Shown piece after piece: positions 31,411 to 42,560 of a stretch of DNA of 64,000 bases. Made by a program: the position numbers and the translations under genes. Source of the stretch: Saccharina japonica (Eukaryota > Sar > Phaeophyceae > Laminariales > Laminariaceae); NCBI GenBank assembly GCA_008828725.1, contig MEHQ01001039.1, forward strand, positions 1-64,000, in the 5' to 3' direction. The notes beneath the pieces are model-generated. The model saw only the letters and a list, made by a program, of their open reading frames with translations, ran no database searches and was not told the origin of the DNA. The first letter of the stretch is position 1. Each line of letters begins with the position of its first letter.

Positions 31411-31864
31411 AGGTATAAAGCGAAAAAGTACCAAAAAAACAAATAAGCCGAGGGTGGTCGATTTTTTTTTCGACATCTCACAGAATTTTTTGTTCGGTAG
31501 GGGGGGGGGGTTACTAAAACCAAGTGAAAAAAATGAAAATAAGGATACATTTTTTTTTTCCATTTTCTTATTTCATCATGTGATCACAACGGTTGCAACG
31601 GTTTTCTATTCCGACCTCTGGGGGTGCGGTGTGTCGTTTTCTCTTTTTTCTGGACGCCCCTGAATAAGCACGAAAAAAGCACCGAAATAAAGTTGCTTTG
31701 ACTGTTTCTAGACACGAGCTTAAGGGAGAACACCACAGGTCGGACACCATATTATACTAGTTTTAGTGTTGTTCCCGTTTTTCTGTGGCCGTTCTGGTTG
31801 GTGGAAACCCTGGTTTTAGTGGCTCGCCCGAAATGCAGGACGGGGATGCAACGAGTTTTTTCGT
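31411..31864. other. intergenic
   Basis: No gene recognised; G- and T-runs near 31460-31560. Similar G-run plus GTTTTAGAGACC-type wording occurs near 25170-25250. Confidence 0.45.
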
Positions 31865-32180
31865 GACGGACGCCTGTGTGTGTGTTCTTCACATTAAACC
31901 GTCCTTTCTACCCGTCCGACACCCAGCACACTCAGTGTCCGTGCCGATTCTTCATCCTAGAGAGGTACCAGTTACAGCAGTATGTGGTCACAAAACTACG
32001 ACGCAGAGATACTACGCTGCAATGCAATAAGCAGAGCAGACAATGCAATGCCATATACGACAGGCACGACCTACCCTGCTAGAAATCTAGCTGCGTGAAA
32101 GACAGCTGCGTGAAAGAGAAAAAAAAAGAGAAGAAGAAAAAAGCGAAAGCGAAAAGGAAAAAATAAAGAGTACGGTAAAA
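31865..32180 (-). repeat. REP-A1 copy, long
   Basis: From GTGTGTGTTCTTCACATTAA through CATCCTAGAGAGGTACCAG to the A/G-rich middle. It reads AGTTACAGCAGTATGTGGTC where others read AGTTCTGTGGTC: a TACAGCAGTA micro-insertion. Confidence 0.75.
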
Positions 32181-33010
32181 ACGAATGTGGTCAATTTCGA
32201 ATCTTGAGCATCGGCACGGACCGACCCGTCCCCAACGCTAGCCCTGCTACCCCCTCACAACCCAAGCCCTGTTACTATTTGCACTGCTGTGCACACAACA
32301 TACATCTGACTCTAAATCCAAGTAGCGTTTGTCCCCAAAAAAACGAGAGTGAGGTCCTCCAGGGGCTAACACTGACTCTAACCCCAACCTGAACCCCAAC
32401 CTGTAGGGGTTAACACTAACTCTGTAGGGGTTAACACTAACTCTGAACCCAACCTAACCTCGACTATATGGGGAGCTCGAGGTCGGGCGGGGGGGGGGGG
32501 CGGCGGTCGCGCGGCTCTGCAGCGTGTTGTTTTCTTTTCTTTTTGGTGCTCTTAAAAACAAAAAACGAAAAAGACACGGACAACCCGGGCGGGCGGCCGA
32601 GAAGGCCACAGCAAACAGCAGCAGTAGCCTCGACCAATCAAATACACAAGATATATCCGTCACGAAAATCCGTTGCTGCATCCCCGTCCTGCAATTAGGG
32701 CGAGTCGATTGTGGTGGGTAAAAATCGCGTGGGAGCAGGGTGGCTTATTGGTGGGCCCTGTCGACGGCTAATTATGCGCCTAGGGTCAGTTTGGAAGGGT
32801 CTGGTCCGGGTGGGATCAGGGTCGGCATGGGATCGGGGGGCTTGAGTAGGAGCAAAGTCACAGTAGTAAAAGCGTCTACCAGTGAGACTCTCTGACAGGC
32901 TCGTTCTTGTCTATAGCAAAAGCGTCGACCTGTGAGACTCTGACAGCCTCGTTCTTGTCTATAAAAAGCTCCGGTCGTAATACACGCCTACCGGTATACA
33001 TCATAATAAT
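32181..33010. other. intergenic with telomere-like repeats
   Basis: CAACCTGAACCCCAACCTG and two units of TGTAGGGGTTAACACTAACTC (32400-32442) form a degenerate TTAGGG-like cluster. A local duplication of AAAGCGTCKACC/TGTGAGACTCTGACAG occurs at 32868-32962. No gene. Confidence 0.4.
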
Positions 33011-33169
33011 AGTAAGGAACAGGAAATCTGACCCGGAGGAGGTTGGATTGGATTTCTTATTTTGAGAATGGGTGGGTTCTGCACTACCTTCAGTATAACG
33101 ACTCCCGAATTTCTTATTTCCCTGCAAATTTGAAGCCTTGTCTGTTCTTATTACAGCCAGTAGGTGTTA
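33011..33169. repeat. MITE-B copy, diverged
   Basis: GGAACAGGAAATCTGACCC, GGATTTCTTATTTTGAGAAT, AACGACTCCCGAATTTCTTA, CTGTTCTTATTACAGCCAGTAGGTGTTA; ends no longer CAGG/CCTG. Confidence 0.5.
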
Positions 33170-34016
33170 CGTATGTACTCGTACGTTGTTGTTAGGCTTC
33201 GTAGCCTTGCCGTTCAGAGGTGTGGGAGTGGGTTTTGAGGAGCCGCATCTTCGACTCATGTTTTAGTTCGTGGAATCGAGGTTTCCACAAATTTCTCATA
33301 TTTCTGCATATACGGCTCATCAGAGTGGGCTAGTGTTATGGTACTGCTGGTATGATGTGGAAACGTTTGGTAAATACCTGGTATCAGGTATTTGGATCGT
33401 ATTGGTATTACTTGGAAGGCGTATCTCAGATGGGAACCAGGGCGGTTCCCAGATGCCCTTCCCCTTTTGTCTAAGTCTTTCATCACGCAAAGGGAATAAA
33501 GCTGCTCTCCTTCTATCTCTAAGCAAACAACACACGTGAGTACCAACGAGTACCCGTTCCATAGGCTGACCTGGCTAGGGATACCCTGTCCCCTTACACT
33601 AGTTCCCTCACATTGTCCTCCCCATTTTGCAAAAATCATTTATTCTATTATACAAAGGTTCGTCTCCCCGAATCCGGAAAATTAGTTAGTATCCCTTGGA
33701 CGCTTTTTTTACCGACCCTGTTGCCTCTTGGACCGGAATTATTTTTTCCAACACGAGCCTGTCATGAGCACTACCAGTCTGATCGAAAATATAAGGTACC
33801 CGTACTATCGATCGCCACAATTAAGGTACAAAAAATACCCTTTTTTTATCACAGACTGATCTGTACGAAACACCTGGTATTATGCAGTTCCGGTATTTCT
33901 GGGTGTGAATGCATTTGTACTTTCGTTGGCAGCCATGTTACGGGCTTTACAGCAAGCAGTGGCAGTGTACATAATAGCTCCCGGTGTGTCTCTCATCGCC
34001 GACCACGCTCATGTAG
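33170..34016. other. intergenic
   Basis: A reverse open frame at 33256-33639 (127 codons) and a forward one at 33613-34068 lack recognisable domains and codon-period signal that I can see; not called. TACCTGGTATCAGGTATT at 33376. Confidence 0.4.
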
Positions 34017-34432
34017 CCGGTCGCCCCGGTGGCATCCAGTAGTAGCAGTCAACCACGAAGACTGCTAAGAAGGTTGATGTCGGAGGTTCGGGCCTCCGTA
34101 CCAGTTTTTTTTTTTTGTCCATCCCATTTATTGTCTTCGCCCTTCCTTTTTCTCTCCTTCTTAGTCGTAACTCAGATCCGGGGTCACAAAGTAGGCTCTT
34201 CTCCCTCCTCCCCCACTACGGTTCTTGCCTTACTTTTTATCGCGAGAAGATTTCAGCACTTTCTTCCCTGGTCCACTTTCGTCGAATTGTGCTTACCCAC
34301 GCTATAATATGCGCTCTCGACCGTTGGTGTCGTTTGAGAATAAAAAACTCCGTACGAGGAGAATCGAACCCCCGACCTCCAACGCTAACCGGCTTCGTGG
34401 CTACCTGTTAGACCACCGGGGCGACCGGCACT
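34017..34432. repeat. inverted SINE-1 pair (head + full reverse copy)
   Basis: A forward head GCCGGTCGCCCCGGTGG (34017-34105, B-box-like GGTTCGGGCC) is followed at once by the poly-T end of a reverse full-length copy. That copy runs to CCACCGGGGCGACCGGC at 34432. The outer ends are therefore perfect inverted repeats of 17 bp, and the pair could be mistaken for a DNA transposon. Confidence 0.75.
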
Positions 34433-34454
34433 GCTTGGAGTTGTTTAGTGCCTA

Positions 34455-34795
34455 ACAATGACACCAACTACTGCTGTCGAGAGCGCCTTCTATTGTATAT
34501 ACGATAGCGTGTAATGACACCATCTAACTGCTGTGTCGAGATCGCCTATTATTATTGTACAGGTAGCGTGGGTAAGTACCATTCGACGCGAATCGACGAG
34601 AGAAGAAAGTGCTGAATGAAACTTCTCCCGATGAAAGTGAAAGCCACCTACGTACGAACCGTAGTGGGGACGGGGGAGAAGAGCCTACTAATATGTGATC
34701 CCGGATCTGTGAGTACCGGCTACGGAAGGGAGAGATGAAAGACGGGCAGAAAAAAAAACACACACACACAAAATGGGATGGGGAAAAAAGGAAAA
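34455..34795 (+). repeat. SINE-1 body with internal duplication
   Basis: ATGACACCAACTACTGCTGTCGAGAG and ATGACACCATCTAACTGCTG are successive copies of the same stretch, followed by the standard body to GGGATGGGGAAAAAAGG. (AC)n within the tail at 34760-34769. Confidence 0.7.
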
Positions 34796-34984
34796 CAAAT
34801 GTTTTTGTGCATATATACTCGTACCACTTTTTGTAGCCGGGAATGAGATCCATGTTTGTAGCCTGATGATACGAATACCGAGCGGGGATTATTTTTACGG
34901 GTTGAGTGGTGCCGATACGCACCTGGCACCAAAGGTGTATTTTACGCTTATGGGCGCCTGAGGCAGTCGGCTATAGATACTTTT

Positions 34985-35262
34985 CAGTATACAGCAGTTA
35001 GTAGGGGTGCCTCTATAATGCTTGTTTAATAATGCCGGTGCCCAATATAATAATGCCGGTGAAATTGCTCGGTACAGATGGAATCACAGTATGTAATACC
35101 TGGTAGTAACGATTAACCAGTGCGTGTGAGCGGAATAATGCCGGTGCCCGCTATAATGCCGGTGTATTGGCCCGGCACTTACCGGCATTACGTATAGAAG
35201 GACCACTATTGGGTGTATTGGCCTGGCACTTACCGGCATTGCGTATAGAAGGACCACTATTG
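34985..35262. mobile_element. modular element M-3 (ATAATGCCGGTG words)
   Basis: ATAATGCCGGTG occurs at about 35029, 35050, 35133 and 35152. A 51-bp unit, GTGTATTGGC...TTACCGGCATTRCGTATAGAAGG, is then repeated twice (35160-35262). Design as in M-1 and M-2, with poorly defined ends. Confidence 0.45.
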
Positions 35263-35639
35263 ATTTGTACTACTGCTTGCTGTGTATAGACAGACCTTCG
35301 TAGGCTTTTCCCCCTCGTGCGGACACCATTTTCGTTTTCTGTAGGTTGTGTGCCCTTTGTCTTCACAGCGATATTGTTACAACAGATGCTATGTACTACG
35401 CGTAACTGTACTGCGCCAACATGTAAATCACACCAGTATGGTACATATAGACAGACTTCATGCACAGACCGCACAGAGTAGTTTTCGTGCAAGGGGGGTT
35501 ATCCTTTTTTTGGAAGGTCATATCCCATAGTTGCGCCGCCTCGGTAACTGGGTGCAAGGCTGACGGCCGTGTTTTTTTTTTATTTTTTTTATTTGATTAC
35601 ATACAATCTCCTCGGTGAGAGATTGTTTCCGCTCATGTT

Positions 35640-35830
35640 GTGTGTTGTTAACACTAAAACGTTATTGCTACCCGCCGACACTCAGCACACCCATCCAGCA
35701 GCGTCCGTGCTGATTGCTCATCCCGTTAGTAGAGAGATACCAAACTCTTGTGGTCACAACACTACGACACAGCAGAGACATTGCATTGTAATGCAGTAAG
35801 GAGAGTAGGCAAGGCAATGCCATGCCATGC
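35640..35830 (-). repeat. REP-A1 copy, diverged
   Basis: CCGACACTCAGCACACCCAT, CCGTGCTGATTGCTCATCCC, GTGGTCACAACACTACGACAC in family order on the reverse strand. Confidence 0.6.
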
Positions 35831-36144
35831 CCTCAGTACTGGATGCAATAAGCACAGTTAGCAGTGCAGTAGTGTAAACACACGCCAGCAACTCAGATGC
35901 ATCAAAATAGAGCAAAACGAAAGACAAATAAAAAGAAAAAAGAACAGACAAGACAAAAAAAAAAAAAAAAAAAACATAAAAAAGGCAAGATGAACAGAGA
36001 ACAAAGACATGACAGAAAAAGCAACAAAGCAAGTAACACATTGCCCTTTTCCGCATGTCTGCGCAAGGTAATAAAACACCTATGTACTGCAGCTGCTGTA
36101 GTTATAATTACAGGGCAGTATACGAGTACCAGGTACTGTTTTGT

Positions 36145-36440
36145 GTTGTCTGTCGCATCTCCTCCGGGGGTCTGGTGAAGGGGACCGACGTTAGAGGCCC
36201 GGCCGGTTCAGCGCGACCCGACCCCAGTTGGTGCTCTCCCTTTGTCTGTCGAGCCTTCTAAGCCGGACACGACACATTTTTTTTCCTTTTTTTTTCTTTC
36301 TTTCATGTTTCTCTCTCTCAACGCATCTGGATCGCTAGCTATTATAGCATGTGTGTATCATGCCTGTCGTATTCAGTCCGATGGCATCGCAACTGGCACT
36401 GCATTATCTACTCTGCTTGCTGCAATACAATGTAAAGAGT
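36145..36440 (+). repeat. REP-A1 middle part
   Basis: TCGCATCTCCTCCGGGGG, ACGACACATTTTTTTTCC, CATCTGGATCGCTAGC, CTGCATTATCTACTCTGCTT GCTGCA; loses the family sequence before the 3' end. Confidence 0.55.
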
Positions 36441-36724
36441 CCATATTGGGAAGGAGGGAGCAAGGACAACAGATGGAGTACGTATTGTAGATACATCTTG
36501 GCGGGAAGTAGACATAGAAGGATATTAGACTTTGCGCATAGGTTTCCTTGGTTTCCGTGGTTTTCTGCTTTCGGGAATGTTATGAGTGATCAACGTTGAA
36601 GCTCATGCTGCACATTGTCGGATGACAAAGATAGTACTACTGCTTGTGTCAGCTTTTTCATTCTGAATGAATAATGCCCTGCACATTGTCGGAAGGCAAA
36701 TAATATAATAAAAAAATAATAATA

Positions 36725-36880
36725 ATGTACCAGGTTTAATGTGAAGAACACACACACCAGGTATTGTGACCAAAGAGCTTGTATCTCTCTCTAAATTAGG
36801 ATAAATCGGCACGGACACTGACTGGGTGTCCTGGGTATCGACGGGTAGAAATAACGGTTTCATGTGAAAACACACACACC
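36725..36880 (+). repeat. REP-A1 copy preceded by a stray 3' end
   Basis: A short GGTTTAATGTGAAGAACACAC (36730-36755) is followed by a fuller diverged copy ending GGTTTCATGTGAAAACACACAC. Confidence 0.6.
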
Positions 36881-36954
36881 ATATATGGGGGTATGACTTT
36901 AACAAAATGGAGTGTAATCATACCCGATATGTAGCCTCGTAGCACACATGAGCG

Positions 36955-37075
36955 CGTGTGCGTGTTGTTGACATTCAACATTCAACCGTTCTGCCTACCG
37001 TTGGGACATCGAGCACACCCGGTGTCCGTGCTGATTCTTCGTCCTACGAGAGAGATACGCACACCTCTGCGGTCA
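36955..37075 (-). repeat. REP-A1 copy, diverged
   Basis: GTGTGCGTGTTGTTGACATT, GTGTCCGTGCTGATTC, GTCCTACGAGAGAGATAC on the reverse strand. TACGAG appears where others have TAGAG. Confidence 0.6.
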
Positions 37076-37664
37076 CTCTGTAGGATGAAGAATCGACACG
37101 GGGCGGGCACTGGATGCAACAGGTGCAATGAGACGGGCAACCGTCAAGCTGTCAAGCCAGCCAAGGCCGTCTGTGAAGGCATTTCCATCCGTCTAGACGG
37201 ACTGCCCCCTGTCCCCGGTAGACAAAACACCTTATTGTCTGTACTCGTATGGACACCCCCCATTATTTATTTATTTATTAATTTAGTTAAGTTAGTTAGT
37301 TTCCACTGCTTTTACGTATGCTGAATGTGAGTTTTTCGATCGCACGTTTTGCCGAATCAGAGAACCCTGTCAATTGCATTGCTGTAGATCTGAGTGCAAA
37401 AATACTACTTGAAAAAATCCCAGGAAAATACGGGTTTCCATACAATGAATACTAAGGCCCAGACGTTTAGAAAAAAAACGGGGTTTGTTTACTCCGTGTC
37501 CCCGGGTTTTGCGTCAAGGCTGTCTGCCAAGGCATTTGCCTTGACGCCGTCTGTCAAGGGGTGAAAGTGACGTTTCATTGCATCTTTGACTGGATAAGCT
37601 GGATGATGTCGACGGATAGAGATAATGGTTTAGTGTGCAGAACGCACACACATCAGGGTGATAC
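37076..37664. other. intergenic
   Basis: No gene recognised. GTCAAGGCTGTCTGCCAAGG and CGTCAAGCTGTCAAGCCAGC are related words about 370 bp apart; CAAGGCATTTGCCTTG at 37528 is a palindrome. Confidence 0.4.
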
Positions 37665-37815
37665 AAAAAAAATGCACATGCAAGAACCGTAGTGGGGGAG
37701 GAGGGAGAAGAGCCTACTTTGTGACCCCGGATCTGAGTTATGACTAGGAAGGAGAAATAAAGGAAGGGCGGACATAATACATGGGTTGGGGGGAAAAAAA
37801 TAAGAAAAAAAAGAA
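37665..37815 (+). repeat. SINE-1 3' part
   Basis: AAGAACCGTAGTGGGGGAGG, GACCCCGGATCTGAGTTATG, AGGAAGGAGAAATAAAGGAA, GGAAAAAAATAAGAAAAAAA tail. Confidence 0.7.
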
Positions 37816-38157
37816 GACAACACATCGCAATTAATAATGCATTGCGTCAGAAGTTAAGGGAATGCATGCCACGCCTGCCTTCCTATCATGGATCATGGGG
37901 GATGATTCTGTATTTTTTTGGAGGATCGTCAAATACGTGGACGCCAACGAACTGGATAGGAAAAACACCACAATACACAATACCGGTACACGAACAAGGC
38001 AGCAAAGCATCGTACCAGGTATATATTGAGGTGAGAGAAAAACAAAAGAAATAAAAAAGAAGAAAAAGGAAGGAACGAATAACAAGAAATAAGCAAAAAA
38101 CAAAGAAGAAACGCTGGAAGGTTTAGACTACATCTTGCTGTATTTGTATGTTTGTGG

Positions 38158-38400
38158 GTGTGTTCTTCGCATTAAACCGCTCCTTCAATGATATACCCCA
38201 TGCAGCACACCAAGCCAAGTGGTGTGTTTGTGTTCTTCACATTATTAAACCGTCCTTTCTACCCGTCGACATCCAGCACACCCAGGAGTGTCTGGGTGCC
38301 GATTGAAATCTGGTACCAGTTCTGTGGCTACGAAACTACGACACAGATAAGATACTACGCTGCAATGCAGTAAGCAGTAATCTAATGTCAATCGTCGACC
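38158..38400 (-). repeat. two overlapping REP-A1 3' ends
   Basis: A short 3' end (TGTTCTTCGCATTAAACC, 38160) stands before a fuller copy (TGTTCTTCACATTATTAAACC, 38231, with TTA duplicated) that runs to CAGTAAGCAG. Confidence 0.65.
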
Positions 38401-38479
38401 CAGGAGCGTCCGTGCCAATTCTTTATCCTGGAGAGAGATATGAGATATGAGACAAAACACCACGACACAGAGTTCCTAT

Positions 38480-38558
38480 CACTATGACCCCAAATATAAG
38501 GACACATTCAATTCAATGTTAATATATAAACGATTCCTATTTTCCGGGTCAGAGGGGT
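38480..38558. mobile_element. MITE-E copy
   Basis: TCACTATGACCCCAAATATA...TTTTCCGGGTCAGAGGGG, AT-rich centre with AATGTTAATATATAAAC. Confidence 0.5.
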
Positions 38559-38689
38559 ATTGAATATTCACATTATACAATAATGCAGGTAAGCAGAGTA
38601 GACCTATGATATGGGGTACGAGTATGACCCTTACAACAACAAGAAAGTAGAGTCATACTCCATTAGGAGTTTTCTCCTTTTTTTCTTTT

Positions 38690-38912
38690 TTTTTCTCTTT
38701 CATACACCTGGATTGCTAGCAGGGTAGGTCTTGCCTGTCGTATATGGCATTGCATTGTCTGCTCTGCTTCCTGCACTGAGCGTAGTATCTCTGTGTCGTA
38801 GTTTTGTGACCACAGAACTGGTACCTTTTTAGGATGAAGCATCGGCACGGACACTGGGTGTGCTAGATGTCGCCGGGTAGAAAGGAAGGTTTAATGTGAA
38901 GAACACACACAG
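38690..38912 (+). repeat. REP-A1 copy
   Basis: CACCTGGATTGCTAGCAGGG TAGGTC through CAGAACTGGTACCTTTTTAG to GGTTTAATGTGAAGAACACAC; a clean copy. Confidence 0.8.
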
Positions 38913-39429
38913 GAGTAGACAACAACAATACAATGCGATGTCATCGTACTGGGGCATGTGAAAAACACTCGCACATGGATGCGACAGGCACGACAAACAT
39001 ACATGCTTGCGTACTCGTACTTTCTTTGATTTTTTTTCTTGTTTTTCCTTTTTTTCATTTTTCTTTCTTGCTTGTTGTATTGCCTGTTATTGCTTCTCAA
39101 GGGGGGCACGACAGCGATGCTACAACCCCTCGCATGATCATTTGCTTCGTTTACTTTGTTTCACTTATTTATGTTACCGTGATCGCTTTTGCCTTTGTTT
39201 CTCCGCCTTCCGTATTTTTCCTAGGACTTTCTTTGGTGGCTTAGCTACGTACGTATTCATTTTGTTTTTGTCATTCCCCGTTCTCTTTCCGGGACACTCG
39301 TGTGTTACACGAGAACGAAACGGAATTAAGTTGGAAGTGCCACGTACCCGTTGTATGGGTGGCGCCCAAGGGAAGGGAGACGGAGGGTGGGGGGGGTCAT
39401 AGGGAAACCAGGACGGACGAAAGCAGGAA
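38913..39429. other. intergenic
   Basis: Open frames here are short and T/C-rich; no gene recognised. Confidence 0.4.
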
Positions 39430-40085
39430 AGAGACGGCAAACAGAGTAGGTGCCAGACCGACTAGCTGGTAGAACCTGCCTGTACTATGGGCACAAACCT
39501 GCCTCGGCTGGCCTTCGGTGTGCTCCGGCTGGCTGTCCTATCCTGTCGTTCTCAGTCTTGCTCTGTTGGCGCTGTTTCGGTCCATTTTATTTTCTTTCAT
39601 TTCATTTGGTTTTTTATTGGAGGTCGCATCTCCTCTGGGAGAAGCACGACACTTTCTTTCTTTTTTTGTCATGCTTTTTATTTGGTTGCTTGATTATTGA
39701 TTTGCTTCAGTATATTTACTTTTTATTATTTTTTCTTTTCGCTTTTTTCTTTTTCTCTTTTTTTCTCTTGCATGCACCTGGATTGCTAGCAGGGTAGGTC
39801 TTGCCTGTCGTATATGGCGTTGCATTGTCTGCTCTGCTTACTGCACTGAGTGTAGTATCTCTGTGTCGTAGTTTTGTGACCACAGAACTGGTACCTTTTT
39901 AGGATGAAGAATCGGCACGGACACTGGGTGTGCTGGATGTCGACGGGTAGAAAGGAAGGTTTAATGTGAAGAACACACACACACAGCTGGACACTGGGTG
40001 TGCTGGATGTCGACGGGTAGAAAGGAAGGTTTAATGTGAAGAACACACACACACACACGGATAGAAAGGAAGGTTTAATGTGAAG
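39430..40085 (+). repeat. REP-A1, longest copy, with triplicated 3' end
   Basis: Starts near GACTAGCTGGTAGAACC, includes GGTCGCATCTCCTCTGGGAG, a T/C-rich tract of about 120 bp, then the common 3' half ending at 39985. The last 60-65 bp (GGACACTGGGTGTGCTGGAT to (AC)n) is repeated once more and a third, shorter time to about 40085. About 555 bp to the first tail is the fullest REP-A1 visible; no reverse-transcriptase coding is present. Confidence 0.75.
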
Positions 40086-40097
40086 AAAACACACACA

Positions 40098-40190
40098 CTG
40101 CGAGTGTGTGTGTTTTCTTCACATTAAACCTTCCTTTCTACCCGTCGACATCCAGCACACCCAGTGTCCGTGCCTTCATCCTGTAGCAAC
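40098..40190 (-). repeat. REP-A1 copy facing the previous one
   Basis: GTGTGTGTGTTTTCTTCACATT to GTGTCCGTGCCTTCATCC. Tail-to-tail inverted pair with the copy ending at 40085, like that at 9040-9362. Confidence 0.75.
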
Positions 40191-40529
40191 ATCCAGATGC
40201 GTTGAACAAGAGCAAAAAAAACGGGGGGGAAAACAAAGAAAAACGAAAAAAAAAAAAGTGTCGTGTGCCCCCCCCCCGCGGAGGGACAAACGAAAAAATG
40301 GAGCAATACTCAAACAGCAACATAATAAACCATTGTCCGCAACCCTTCCGCAATCCAACCCACCAACCCTTTTTAATATTGTTTGAGTGCGCACAGGTGA
40401 TCCTTACATTTTCGTATACATATATACACCATACGACCTGGTATAATCTGGTGGCGATCGGTTGAAAAGATCCTTGCTTGAGTTACCAGGTACTGCTGTA
40501 CCAGGTAGTTATTAATAATTTGACTTGAC

Positions 40530-40685
40530 GTCGTTTGGTTTTCTTTTTTTTTTCCTTCACAGCAGTCTTTTCTTTTTCTTTCACTAACTGCTGTGTCTGG
40601 ATTTCTGGCGTGTGTAGGTTGTGTATGTCGTGCCTGTCGTACATGGCATTGCATTGTCTACTCTCCTCGTACTGCATTACATATG
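40530..40685 (+). repeat. REP-A1 middle fragment
   Basis: TTTCTTTTTTTTTTCC, GTCTGGATTTCTGGCG, CTGTCGTACATGGCATTGCA TTGTCTACTC, CTGCATTAC. 3' end missing. Preceded at 40484-40515 by a stack of micro-words: TACCAGGTACTGCTGTACC AGGTAGTTATTAATAATT. Confidence 0.5.
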
Positions 40686-40982
40686 CCGCGTATGAGTACG
40701 TAGCACTATTAATAATTAATAATGGGCTACCTTCCACGAAAACTATTTTTGGAGGGTTAGACCAAACGTTATCGTACCACTTTGTGGCTCTTTTTTCTTC
40801 CCGACTTTTATTTCGGCAAACAAAGATAAAGGCTGTGCAGCAGCAGTGCCTATGTCCAAAGCAACATAATACTCGTATGTATTCAAAATATGGTACGTAT
40901 CGTTTTCGTATACGTACTCGGTGTACGTCATACGTACATATTATACGTATCGTTCTCGTATATAGTGCATGGCATCTATTAT

Positions 40983-41195
40983 CGTATATATTTGCGGAAC
41001 AATAAAAGAGCCAACCAAGATAATGGCGTATTGTGCCTGGCATCATCTCAGGGGTCAGATGATGACGAGACACCCCTTTTTGTTGGATTTTTCAATCTTG
41101 GGGAACATAATGGCCAACTTTATGCTCCATACGAGGGGTACAACCATTTTCTTTGGCACTATGTTGCTGATAAGATTATGAACGAGCCACCATAA
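40983..41195 (+). pseudogene. possible coding remnant, unrecognised
   Basis: About 65 codons before a TAA at 41193 read as ordinary protein: SSQGSDDDETPLFVGFFN then NLGEHNGQLYAPYEGYNHFL. No start, no recognised domain and no flanking exon were found. A second frame is also open, so this may be chance or a captured fragment. Confidence 0.18.
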
Positions 41196-41221
41196 CCTTT
41201 GGTCTTATATTCGTATACTCG

Positions 41222-41320
41222 TTAGCACTTTTGTGACCACGGGCCGTGATCTTGCTAGATCAGACTATAGGGATTAGCAACTGAAACGAGTTTAATGTGA
41301 AGAAAAACAACAACAACAAC
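41222..41320 (+). repeat. REP-A2 3' end with (CAA)n tail
   Basis: TTTTGTGACCACGGGCCGTG ATC, AGACTATAGGGATTAGCAAC, GAAACGAGTTTAATGTGAAG, then CAA repeats. Same sequence as the left parts of 10999-11447 and 50498-50938. Confidence 0.7.
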
Positions 41321-41439
41321 AAATAGCCCATATGTTCGATATAGTTGTATATAGGATCTCTACTTGTGTCATAATGTTGTGGCCGTAGAGCTTGCTACTT
41401 GCTACCCAGGCACGCAGCGACCAAAAAAGCGACCAGTCT

Positions 41440-41510
41440 TTTCTAGGATGAAAAATCGGCAAGGACACTGCTGTCTGCTGGATGTGCTGGATGTCGACGG
41501 GTAGAAATAA
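41440..41510 (+). repeat. REP-A1 fragment
   Basis: CTTTTCTAGGATGAAAAATC GGC, GCTGGATGTGCTGGATGTCG ACGGGTAGAAA; cut by a SINE-1 body. Confidence 0.6.
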
Positions 41511-41511
41511 A

Positions 41512-41735
41512 CAATTCGGCGCGAGTCGGCGAGAGAAGAAAGTGCTGAAGTCTTCTCGCGATAAAAACGAAGGCAAGAACCGTAGTGGGCAGGGTGGGGG
41601 GGGAGGGCCTGCTATGTGACCCCGGATCTTGAGCTCGTACGGCTACTATTAATAATGCATATATTATATGTATGATATATATACATATATAGAAGGGCGA
41701 GAGAAAAGAAGGGCGCAGAAAATGAATGGGAAGAA
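41512..41735 (+). repeat. SINE-1 body and tail
   Basis: CAATTCGGCGCGAGTCGGCG, GAAGTCTTCTCGCGATAAAA, then CTACTATTAATAATGCATAT inserted where others have ACTAG, and GAAGGGCGCAGAAAATGAAT. Confidence 0.7.
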
Positions 41736-42051
41736 AGATGAAAGTACAACGTCGCTGTCTGTCTTCCTGTTTCTTTCGAACCACGTAAGTACATTATTAT
41801 TTGTATCATTGCAGCATGGCATATCACAAGACGGCTCTTCTGTGGTACCTGGCCGGTTGCCGCTACGTATAGACGGTAGTGTTGCTTGTTGGCTGGCCAC
41901 TACCACTACCACTACAATATACCAGGTACAGTACCAGGTATGAACTATGTTTGGTATATAATTATAGTGTTGACACCCGGGCAACATACCTATGTTTGTA
42001 AATATAGGGGCATGTATACTTCCAGATACTTCGTACAGGTATGATACAGCA

Positions 42052-42201
42052 CAGGACACATAAATAAGAAAGCCAGGCTGACATTTAGAGACATATAAGA
42101 AATTCGTGAGTCATCATCTTGAAACTAGTGTAGAAATCACCCTCTCTCAAGATAAGAAATCCAGCCTGCGCCAGCTTTCCTGTTTCTTATTAAGGGTCCC
42201 G
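42052..42201. mobile_element. MITE-B copy
   Basis: CAGGACACATAAATAAG ... AAGGGTCCCG|TA; left flank GATACAGCA rather than a clean TA. Confidence 0.7.
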
Positions 42202-42269
42202 TACTGTATATATACGAGTATACCTGGTAGGTTTTTTGGGTTCGTTGTGGGGCTTGGTTACATACTCGT

Positions 42270-42560
42270 ACATAATATGCCCCTTCGTGTGTGCAGAAGG
42301 CGCCTACACCTAAGCAGCGTGTGTTTGCATGCACAACTCGACGCGAGTCAACGAGAGGAGAAAAAATGCTGAACTCTTCTCGCGATACAATGAACGCGCG
42401 CACCATAGGTAGTAGGTGGGGGGCGGGGGAGGGGCGGGGGCGTGCCTGCTATGTTGATACCGGATCAGAGTTACGAAAGGAACAAGTGCTGGAAACGCAG
42501 GGCGAAGATAATACATCGTGTACGTACATCTTTGTTCGGTGGGATGGGAAAAATAAAAAA
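42270..42560 (+). repeat. SINE-1 body, diverged
   Basis: GCACAACTCGACGCGAGTCA ACGAG, CTCTTCTCGCGATACAATG, GATACCGGATCAGAGTTACG, GGGATGGGAAAAATAAAAAA tail. Confidence 0.65.

Noticed and set aside
32380-32460. Telomere-like GGGGTTAACACTAACTC units
   Set aside because: Few, irregular units; recorded as a local repeat only.
34017-34432. DNA transposon with 17-bp inverted ends GCCGGTCGCCCCGGTGG
   Set aside because: Both ends are SINE-1 heads in opposite orientation with a poly-T junction between them, so the symmetry comes from two SINE insertions.
40483-41073. Reverse-strand open frame of 196 codons
   Set aside because: It spans a REP-A1 fragment and AT-rich sequence; no domain.
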